Positions 57,908 through 64,000 of a stretch of 64,000 bases of DNA are shown piece after piece. The notes under the pieces were generated by a model. It had not been told where the DNA came from. It worked only from the letters and a program-made list of their open reading frames with translations, and did not search any database. A program made the position numbers and the translations under genes. Position 1 is the stretch's first letter, and each line of letters starts with the position of its first letter. The stretch comes from Mesobacillus subterraneus (GTDB lineage Bacteria; Bacillota; Bacilli; Bacillales; Cytobacillaceae). Where the stretch lies: NCBI RefSeq assembly GCF_023715485.1, contig NZ_JAMBOF010000004.1, positions 186,001 to 250,000 on the forward strand, given 5' to 3'.

Positions 57908-59410
57908 TTATTTATTCATTTCCTGCTTCAAGACTTCGATAGCTTTTTTTATTTGTGGATCTTCATTCTTGATCTGTTCGCGGAGTGTATTCATCAATTC
58001 GATAGTTGAACTTCCTTTCAGAACTCCAGTTTCTTCAAGTTCCTTGGACTTCTGGAATGCGATGACAGCTTCCTTTGTCTTTTCATCAAAATAGCCATCT
58101 TCCCTTCCAGGGTCAAAGCCAAGTGCTTTTAGCATTTTTTGAGCTGCTTTGACTTGTTCAGAAGCAGTAGATTCCTTCAGTTCTGTTTCCGGATCGATGA
58201 ATGGCAGCGAAGCATATTCAGGCATTGGTACTTCATGATCCGGATTAATGCCTTTTTTATGGATCCAATTGCCTTCAGGCGTTAGCCATTTTTCAGTTGT
58301 AAATTTCATGTTCGATCCATCTGAGAAATCTTCTGCTCTTTGAACGGTGCCTTTGCCGAAAGATTTTTCCCCTACAAGAGGAACTCCGGCTGATTCACTA
58401 ACTGCACCGGCAAGAATTTCTGAAGCACTTGCGCTGCCTTTATCGATGACAACGACTAAAGGCAGATTATTATTATTGCTATTCTCTGATGCGTACTCCT
58501 CGACATTGCCTTCACGGTCTTCTACTTTAAACAACACTTTCCCTTCAGGGACAAACAGGCTGGAAATTTTAATAGCCTGATCAAGCAGACCGCCAGGGTT
58601 TTGGCGAAGGTCAAGCACAAGGCCCTTCATTCCTTGCTTTTGCAAGTCATTCAGAACATTGACTAGCTCTTTGGCTGTATTTTGCGAGAAATTGGTGATC
58701 TGGACTTTGGCAACCCCGCCTTCGAGCATTTCACCATATACTGTTTCAATCGGGATTGTATCACGAGTGATTGTGACATCAACCGGTTGTTCAGCCCCCT
58801 GGCGAAGGATTGACAATTTAACGTCCGTTCCCTTTTCGCCTCTAATAAGGGCAACCGCTTCAGTAGTGCTCATGCCCTGAAGACTCTTCCCATCTACAGA
58901 CATGATTTTATCTTCTGGCTGCAGACCAGCCTTTTCAGCAGGAGAACCCTTCAACGGAGTGACAATGACAATATGGCCATCCCGCTCCTGTATTTCCGCC
59001 CCGATCCCTTCAAATGAAGATGAAAGACTTTGATGGAAATTCTTAGCGTCTTCCTGGCTCATATAGTCCGAATACGGATCGTCGAGTGATTCAAGCATAC
59101 CGTTTATAGCCCCATTGATAAGCTTTTCCTGGTCGACGTCTTGATAATAATCATTTTTCAACGTGTCATAAGCATCATAAAGCTTTGCAAACTCTTCTCT
59201 ATCCCTGATTACCTGCACTGCGGGCTTGTCTTCACCGAAAGCAAGCGCAAAGGTAGTGATTCCTGCTGTTAAAAAGACTAGAAAGAACAACAGCATTGCA
59301 AAGTGGAACTTTTTTATCCGAAGAAAACTATTTTTGGTCTCTGCTTCTGCTATTTTTTCTTGACCCTTTATTTCTTCTTTGTTTTCTTCATTAATATTTT
59401 GCTGATCCAA
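57908..59410 (-). CDS. C-terminal processing protease (S41, CtpA/B type)
   Basis: 500 aa. A cytoplasmic Glu/Lys-rich N-terminus (about 35 residues) is followed by one membrane helix (FAMLLFFLVFLTAGITTFAL). A PDZ domain (about 115-200) shows IVIVTPLKGSPAEKAGLQPE and IMSVDGKSLQGMSTTEAVA. The S41 protease core has LVLDLRQNPGGLLDQAI, the catalytic Ser in KGSASASEILAGAVSE and the Lys in KSFGKGTVQRAEDF. A C-terminal peptidoglycan-binding domain (ALGFDPGREDGYFDEKTKEA) ends the protein. It cleaves exported or spore-signalling proteins; CtpA or CtpB identity is not decided. Confidence 0.94.
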   Translation of the reverse strand: MDQQNINEENKEEIKGQEKIAEAETKNSFLRIKKFHFAMLLFFLVFLTAGITTFALAFGEDKPAVQVIRDREEFAKLYDAYDTLKNDYYQDVDQEKLINGAINGMLESLDDPYSDYMSQEDAKNFHQSLSSSFEGIGAEIQERDGHIVIVTPLKGSPAEKAGLQPEDKIMSVDGKSLQGMSTTEAVALIRGEKGTDVKLSILRQGAEQPVDVTITRDTIPIETVYGEMLEGGVAKVQITNFSQNTAKELVNVLNDLQKQGMKGLVLDLRQNPGGLLDQAIKISSLFVPEGKVLFKVEDREGNVEEYASENSNNNNLPLVVVIDKGSASASEILAGAVSESAGVPLVGEKSFGKGTVQRAEDFSDGSNMKFTTEKWLTPEGNWIHKKGINPDHEVPMPEYASLPFIDPETELKESTASEQVKAAQKMLKALGFDPGREDGYFDEKTKEAVIAFQKSKELEETGVLKGSSTIELMNTLREQIKNEDPQIKKAIEVLKQEMNK

Positions 59411-59502
59411 CCCTTTTCACCACTTTCAATCAAGCTTAAAATCCTTAATGATTAGAATAACATTTTTACTTCCAAATTAACAGAAAAATAGGCACGCATA
59501 TA

Positions 59503-59534
59503 AAAAGCAGCGGTTCAGAAACCGCTGCTTTATG
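59503..59534 (-). terminator. Terminator of copA-copZ
   Basis: AAAGCAGCGGTT and AACCGCTGCTTT form a 12-bp stem; the minus strand ends with TTTATATG. Confidence 0.88.
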
Positions 59535-59537
59535 TTA

Positions 59538-59744
59538 CTATTCTACATCGTAGCCTTGATCTTCAACTGCAGACTTCATTTTGTTAACTTCTGCTTTTGA
59601 ACCGTCGTACTCAACTTCTGCCGTTCCTTCTGATAATGAAACGATCACACTCGCCACACCATCAACGCCCATTAGTGCGTTTTTTACAGCCTTTTCGCAG
59701 TGGCCGCAAGTCATGCCTGATACTTTTAAAGTTGTTTTTTCCAT
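59538..59744 (-). CDS. copZ: Copper chaperone CopZ
   Basis: 68 aa heavy-metal-associated domain. It starts MEKTTLKVSGMTCGHCEKAV with the Cu(I) CxxC in GMTCGHC, and continues beta-alpha-beta-beta. The His between the cysteines (CGHC) is the CopZ type. It delivers copper to CopA. It is 26 nt downstream of copA, so the order is copA-copZ, reversed relative to the B. subtilis copZA operon. Confidence 0.96.
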   Translation of the reverse strand: MEKTTLKVSGMTCGHCEKAVKNALMGVDGVASVIVSLSEGTAEVEYDGSKAEVNKMKSAVEDQGYDVE

Positions 59745-59770
59745 TATGAATCTTCCTCTCTTATTTTAAT

Positions 59771-62167
59771 TTATAACTTAATCCGCTTCAAACGAAGGGA
59801 GTTAGTCACTACAGAAACTGAACTGAATGCCATTGCAGCTCCGGCTAGCCATGGTGCAAGAAGGCCTAGGGCAGCAACGGGAATGCCTGCTGAGTTGTAA
59901 GCAAGGGCCCAGAATAGGTTTTGGCGAATATTTTTCATTGTTTTCTTGCTCAATGAAATAGCTTTTGGAATCAGCGTAAGTTCTCCACCCAAAATCGTAA
60001 CATCTGCAGCCTCAATAGCCACATCCGTTCCAGTTCCAATGGCAATTCCGATATCGGCTACCGCAAGTGCAGGAGCATCATTAATACCATCGCCAACCAT
60101 TGCGACTTTCTTGCCTTTAAGTTGGAGTTCTTTTACATGATTAGCCTTCTCTTCTGGCAAAACTTCAGCAATTACATTGTCAATGCCCACCTGGGCAGCA
60201 ATCGCTTTGGCTGTACGGTTATTATCGCCAGTCAGCATATAAACTTCAATACCCATCGATTTAAGCTCTTCAATTGCAATACGTGCAGTATCCTTTACTG
60301 TATCAGCTACTGCAACAATTCCGTTAACTTTGTCATTAATTGCAATCAACATTGCAGTTTTTCCCTCTGTTTCCAACTTCTCAAGCCTATGTTCGTACAG
60401 CGCATACTCAATATTTTCTTTTCTCATAAGCTTACGGGTACCAACAAAAACCTTATCACCGTTAATAGATGCTTTAATTCCATGTCCCGGAATCGCTGAG
60501 AACTCTTCCATTGGAAGAATTTCAATATCTTGTGAATGGCCATATTCGACAACCGCTTCGGCAAGAGGATGCTCGGAGGCTTTTTCCGCTGAAACCAGAT
60601 ATTTAAGGACCTTTTCTTCATCTTCGAAAATGTCAATATCTGTGACACTAGGCTTCCCTTTTGTAATTGTACCTGTTTTATCAAGAACAATCGCATTAAT
60701 TTTATGAGTAGCCTCTAAATGCTCCCCGCCTTTGAATAAAATGCCGTTTTCAGCACCTTTCCCTGTGCCGACCATGATTGACGTCGGAGTGGCCAGCCCA
60801 AGTGCACAAGGACAAGCAATAACAAGTACTGCAATTGCTGTTTCTAACGCTGAAGCAAAATCTCCAGGGGTTACAAGAAAATACCATATAAGGAAAGTCA
60901 CGATCGCAATCGCAACAACAATTGGAACGAAGATACCTGAAATTTGATCTGCCACACGCTGTATTGGAGCCTTACTTCCCTGCGCGTCCTCGACTACCTT
61001 GATAATTCCTGCAAGGGCAGTATCTTTGCCTACCTTTGTAGCAGACATCGTCAAGGATCCGTTTTTATTGATTGTTGCCCCAATCATATAATCGCCAGGT
61101 GATTTTTCGACTGGAATTGATTCGCCGGTAATCATCGCTTCATCCACTGCGGATTGCCCAGATATAACCTTGCCATCCACCGGAATTTTCTCGCCTGGTT
61201 TTACGATGATCGTATCGTTTACTTTCACTTCTTCAATCGGGATTTTAACTTCCTCACCATCCCTGATGACGGTCGCTTCTTTAGCCTGCAGGCTGAGCAG
61301 CTTTGAAATCGCCTCAGTAGTCCGGCCTTTTGCAAGAGCTTCAAAAAGCTTTCCAACAAGGATCAAGGTAATTAATACGGCACTTGTTTCAAAATATAAG
61401 TGCGGCATATATCCATGATTCCCTATTGTTTTTATCGCTTCTGCAAGGCTGTAGAAATACGCTGCTGAAGTACCTAGTGCGACAAGGACATCCATATTCG
61501 CGCTTTTGTTTTTCAAAGACTTATAAGCGCCGACATAAAACTGCCCGCCAATCCAAAATTGAACCGGTGTTGCCAATAGGAGTTGAAACCATGGGTTCAT
61601 TAACAAATGCGGCATCGGCAATCCTGTATCCCATGGGGCGTGGCCGATCATTGTATAAAGAAGTGGAAGAGATAAAAGGATCGAGATAGAAAGCTTTCGT
61701 TTCTTCGCATTGATTTCTTCTTCTTTATGTTGTGCTTTCGCCTCACGCTGCACTTTTTCCTTGGCATCATAGCCAAGGTCCTGTATCTTAGCTATTATTT
61801 CATCTGCAGAAAGGAGCGCACTGTTAAATTCAACAGCAGCTGTTTCGGTTGCAAGATTGACATTTGCTGAAACCATTCCTTCCATCTTGTTCAGAACCTT
61901 TTCAATTCTCGTTGAACATGCAGCGCAGGTCATTCCGAAAACGTCAAGGTCCATTTTCTCATTCCTGACTCCGTACCCCAGGTCATTGATTTTATTGAAT
62001 ATAACTTCAGGTTTAACTTTTTCAGGTTCATATGTGACTGAGGCATTTTCCATCGCAAGGTTTACCGTTGCTTCAACGCCATCCATTTTATTTAGGATTT
62101 TTTCAATCCTTGTGGAGCAGGAGGCGCAAGTCATACCGGTAATATCAACGGTCATTTGCTCTTTCAT
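59771..62167 (-). CDS. copA: Copper-exporting P-type ATPase
   Basis: 798 aa. Two N-terminal HMA domains (about 1-70 and 75-140) each have GMTC(A)SC-type CxxC. P1B-ATPase signatures: [13 protein letters not shown] (membrane Cys-Pro-Cys), [13 protein letters not shown] (phospho-Asp), [25 protein letters not shown] and [17 protein letters not shown]. It exports Cu(I) from the cytosol. It is first gene of copA-copZ and is preceded by a promoter whose spacer and -10 overlap a dyad. No csoR gene lies next to it. Confidence 0.97.
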   Translation of the reverse strand: MKEQMTVDITGMTCASCSTRIEKILNKMDGVEATVNLAMENASVTYEPEKVKPEVIFNKINDLGYGVRNEKMDLDVFGMTCAACSTRIEKVLNKMEGMVSANVNLATETAAVEFNSALLSADEIIAKIQDLGYDAKEKVQREAKAQHKEEEINAKKRKLSISILLSLPLLYTMIGHAPWDTGLPMPHLLMNPWFQLLLATPVQFWIGGQFYVGAYKSLKNKSANMDVLVALGTSAAYFYSLAEAIKTIGNHGYMPHLYFETSAVLITLILVGKLFEALAKGRTTEAISKLLSLQAKEATVIRDGEEVKIPIEEVKVNDTIIVKPGEKIPVDGKVISGQSAVDEAMITGESIPVEKSPGDYMIGATINKNGSLTMSATKVGKDTALAGIIKVVEDAQGSKAPIQRVADQISGIFVPIVVAIAIVTFLIWYFLVTPGDFASALETAIAVLVIACPCALGLATPTSIMVGTGKGAENGILFKGGEHLEATHKINAIVLDKTGTITKGKPSVTDIDIFEDEEKVLKYLVSAEKASEHPLAEAVVEYGHSQDIEILPMEEFSAIPGHGIKASINGDKVFVGTRKLMRKENIEYALYEHRLEKLETEGKTAMLIAINDKVNGIVAVADTVKDTARIAIEELKSMGIEVYMLTGDNNRTAKAIAAQVGIDNVIAEVLPEEKANHVKELQLKGKKVAMVGDGINDAPALAVADIGIAIGTGTDVAIEAADVTILGGELTLIPKAISLSKKTMKNIRQNLFWALAYNSAGIPVAALGLLAPWLAGAAMAFSSVSVVTNSLRLKRIKL

Positions 62168-62222
62168 AAATCCACCCCGTTTCGATTAGTCAAACGTTAA
62201 ATTCAGACTTTCTATAACAATT

Positions 62223-62251
62223 ACTATACCCCTGTATAGTATATTTATCAA
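62223..62251 (-). promoter_or_regulatory. Copper-responsive operator and promoter of copA-copZ
   Basis: ACTATAC-CCCT-GTATAGT (62223-62240) is a perfect 7-bp dyad; the ATACCCC half matches CsoR sites. On the minus strand TTGATA (62251-62246), 17-bp spacer, TATAGT (62228-62223). The dyad covers the -10 and part of the spacer, so binding should block transcription. CsoR control is inferred; it could also be a MerR-type site, but the 17-bp spacer argues against that. Confidence 0.72.
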
Positions 62252-62404
62252 CTGGAAAGTTTGCTTATTCTTTTAATTTATTGTTTTTCCGAGAAAAATT
62301 CTGTCAAATTTGTCACAATTGAAAAGTTTTGAAAGGGAACCTTTCGAAATGGATTCATTCTTATACACTATACTTTGCGACCAATGCATTTGTACAAACA
62401 TAAA

Positions 62405-62434
62405 AAATAGCCTGGCAACGCAGCCAGGCCATAA
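62405..62434 (-). terminator. Terminator of the VanY-type carboxypeptidase gene
   Basis: GCCTGG (62410-62415) and CCAGGC (62424-62429), followed on the minus strand by TATTTTTTATG. Confidence 0.82.
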
Positions 62435-62437
62435 AAC

Positions 62438-63295
62438 TTATATTTTTTTGACGTTCTCGAAGTATTCTTCCAATGTCCATTTGTTAGTATAAATCTCAGT
62501 GGCAGCCTTAATGCCTACATACCTGAAATGCCATGGTTCATACATGTATCCGGTGATGCCTTCTTTGCCCTTAGGGTATCTAAGGATAAATCCATATTTA
62601 TGTGCGTTGTGAACCAGCCAGACTCCCTCTTTCGTGGAACCGAATTGTTCATTGAGGTTAAAATTGTTTGACTTGCTTGAGATATCCATCGTAAGACCTG
62701 TCTGATGTTCACTGCTTCCTGGCAACGCCACAGCCTCAAGCGCTTTTTCCTCGCCAACTTTTTGTACCTCAGCATTAAAAAGAGTATCTTGGCGGCCATA
62801 CGAGCGGTATCCGGAGACAGCGGCTAATTCAATCCCATCATTTTTAGCCCCGGCAAACATTTGCTCAAGCGCGGTTGCCGCCTCTTTTCTCATCAGGCTT
62901 TTTTCAAGTTTCTCGTCCCCAAAGGAAAATTGGACATTTGGACGGATGAGATCACCTGGAATATAATCTGCAGGCAATCCAAAAATTTTATTTACAAGCG
63001 ATAATGTATTTTGCGGATTCTGGATGACGTTCTTTCCGTCTGTATTTTGGATGACGTTAAAATACGCGGCTTCTAGTGTTGGTTCATCTTCTGCTGGGTT
63101 GTCCACTTCTTGATTGTCATTTGTGCCATTGTCCTCTTGCTGCGGTTCTTCCGAAGGGTTGGATGATTCATCAGCGTACTGGTCTTGTTCAGTAAAATTT
63201 TTACCAATGTATGGAATTTTTTCTAAATATGGTTCAACCGGCGCGCAGCCTGCCAGGAGTATCGGAAAAGTAAATAAAATTAAAATCTTTTTCAT
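62438..63295 (-). CDS. D-alanyl-D-alanine carboxypeptidase lipoprotein (VanY/YodJ-like)
   Basis: 285 aa from the ATG giving MKKILILFTFPILLAGCAPV with lipobox LAGC. A Glu/Asn/Gln-rich linker (about 40-80) tethers the M15B peptidase domain (about 115-285). Zinc ligands and active residues are in VSGYRSYGRQDTLF, GSSEHQTGLTMDIS and YEPWHFRYVGI. It removes the terminal D-Ala from peptidoglycan stem peptides at the outer membrane face. It is monocistronic. It resembles B. subtilis YodJ in size and lipid anchoring. The term VanY here means fold, not vancomycin resistance. Confidence 0.93.
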   Translation of the reverse strand: MKKILILFTFPILLAGCAPVEPYLEKIPYIGKNFTEQDQYADESSNPSEEPQQEDNGTNDNQEVDNPAEDEPTLEAAYFNVIQNTDGKNVIQNPQNTLSLVNKIFGLPADYIPGDLIRPNVQFSFGDEKLEKSLMRKEAATALEQMFAGAKNDGIELAAVSGYRSYGRQDTLFNAEVQKVGEEKALEAVALPGSSEHQTGLTMDISSKSNNFNLNEQFGSTKEGVWLVHNAHKYGFILRYPKGKEGITGYMYEPWHFRYVGIKAATEIYTNKWTLEEYFENVKKI

Positions 63296-63429
63296 GTGAT
63301 CCACCATTCTTCAGCTTTTTAGTGCAATACCCTATTCTATCATTTTTTAATAGACTTTCGTATGGCCTTTTTTCCCATTCATACCTTATTTCCATTATGT
63401 CTAATATTTAAAAAAACCAAACTTTAAAA

Positions 63430-63711
63430 TTTATCTGTTAAACTTGGCTGTTGATTTGCGTTCCAGGCGCTTCGCTTTCCGCGGGCGGCCCGGGGAGCCT
63501 CCTCGTCGCTTCACTCCTGCGGGGTGCAAATGATTCCTCACGAGAATCATTTCACCTAGGTCTCCCCTGACCCGTTCATCCCGCAGGACTTTGATTAAGC
63601 TTCCTCGAACCTGCCCACGCACGATGGAAATGCGTTAGCATTTTCGGAGGAGTCTTCGCGCCTGGAACGAAGATCAACAGAGCTTAAAAATCTACATTGA
63701 CCTTTAACCCA
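63430..63711. repeat. Long dispersed palindromic repeat family B, copy 2
   Basis: Shares with 30833-31083 the blocks GTTCCAGGCGCTTCGCTTTC, AGCCTCCTCGTCGCTTC, CTGCCCACGCACGATGGAAA and TTCGGAGGAGTCTTCGCGCC. It has an extra inner palindrome ATGATTCYYCACGAGAATCAT-like (63528-63552). The end arms begin CTGTTAAAC and return as the complement GTTAAAGG. A 63-codon ORF inside is judged spurious. Confidence 0.8.
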
Positions 63712-63728
63712 GTCATTTGAAAAAAAAG

Positions 63729-63760
63729 AAAAACCCTTTCCGTCGGGAAAGGGCTTTCAA
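63729..63760 (-). terminator. Terminator of deoD
   Basis: AAACCCTTTCC and GGAAAGGGCTTT flank CGTCG; the minus strand continues TTTTTCTTTTTTT. Confidence 0.88.
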
Positions 63761-63764
63761 TATT

Positions 63765-64000
63765 TTATTCTTTTATTACAGCTTCAAGTGCCACTTCAAT
63801 CATGTCATTGAAAGTTGTTTGGCGTTCTTCAGAAGTCGTTTCTTCACCAGTCAGGATATGGTCGCTGACTGTAAGGATGGAAAGTGCATTGCGATTGTAT
63901 TTTGCGGCCAATGTGTAAAGTGCAGTCGTTTCCATCTCTATAGCGAGAATTTGGTACTGTGCCCATTTCTCTAATTCAGCATTGTCATTGTAGAACTGGT
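63765..64000 (-). CDS. deoD: Purine nucleoside phosphorylase, C-terminal part
   Basis: Only the last 78 codons are in the window; the family is about 235 aa. The visible part reads [40 protein letters not shown] and [20 protein letters not shown], which match the DeoD signature, including the Glu-Met-Glu nucleoside site and the Ser-Asp of the base site. It splits purine nucleosides with phosphate to base and ribose-1-phosphate. The start and neighbours lie beyond the window edge. Confidence 0.95.
   Translation of the reverse strand, partial: QFYNDNAELEKWAQYQILAIEMETTALYTLAAKYNRNALSILTVSDHILTGEETTSEERQTTFNDMIEVALEAVIKE

Noticed and set aside
63431-63622. 63-codon ORF in repeat family B
   Set aside because: Arg/Gly-rich translation of a GC-rich non-coding palindrome; the matching copy at 30.9 kb does not preserve the frame.

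Overview
The window looks like a chromosomal stretch from a Gram-positive, spore-forming member of the Bacillaceae (Bacillus/Mesobacillus-like; genus not certain). Support: moderately AT-rich DNA, strong AGGAGG ribosome sites, sigma-A promoters, T-box leaders, an Sda-type sporulation checkpoint peptide, a Ku/LigD pair, YdjO, YxlEFG and CtpA/B-like homologues, and Bacillus-type dispersed palindromic repeats. No prophage, transposase or CRISPR array is visible. It reads as core chromosome with small accessory insertions.

Layout. 1-3.4 kb: a truncated acyl-CoA synthetase gene, a small FAD protein, a degraded small ORF and a rhodanese-metallo-beta-lactamase fusion behind a CstR-type operator. 3.6-8 kb: sda and odhAB (2-oxoglutarate dehydrogenase). 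8.3-11.7 kb: a small zinc-type protein, mnmH, an unknown protein and a methyltransferase. 11.9-19 kb: a complete trpEGDCFBA operon under two tandem tryptophan T-boxes. 19-23.3 kb: MOSC protein, MFS exporter, hydrolase, a 29-residue type I toxin missed by ORF length cut-offs, and a DUF2935 protein. 23.4-27.1 kb: the fruRKA operon with cre and FruR sites. 27.3-31.1 kb: two LysE-family paralogues around an odd tRNA-Leu, with dispersed repeats. 31-36.3 kb: phosphoesterase, epimerase, and divergent ku and ligD. 36.3-38.6 kb: a dispersed repeat, dapF, a nine-copy 52-bp tandem repeat and a copper-storage-type four-helix protein. 39.6-43.6 kb: secreted subtilase and a YxlEFG-like ABC operon. 43.8-47.7 kb: amidohydrolase, a GNAT acetyltransferase behind a tRNA-like leader, an SDR lacking catalytic residues, and an Hsp20-like protein. 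47.9-52.6 kb: CAP-domain protein and a two-component/lipoprotein operon. 53.1-54.7 kb: a CstR-controlled rhodanese cluster. 55-64 kb: small proteins, a COG0523 GTPase, S41 protease, copA-copZ, a VanY-type carboxypeptidase, and the end of deoD.

How the parts fit. Two metal/sulfur themes recur. (1) Persulfide stress: a CstR repressor (His replaced by Asn between the two Cys), three rhodanese-type proteins and the rhodanese-MBL fusion some 50 kb away share near-identical ATACCC-N4-GGGTAT operators placed on sigma-A promoters. (2) Copper: copA-copZ behind a dyad overlapping the promoter, a Cys-rich Csp-type storage protein, and a two-component operon carrying a YtkA/FixH-like lipoprotein. The most unusual item is the approximately 190-nt leader of the GNAT gene at 45.0-45.2 kb. 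It can fold as a 66-nt tRNA-like cloverleaf with no anticodon loop, mutually exclusive with a 17-bp hairpin. All readings are by eye; no folding, alignment or database search was run.
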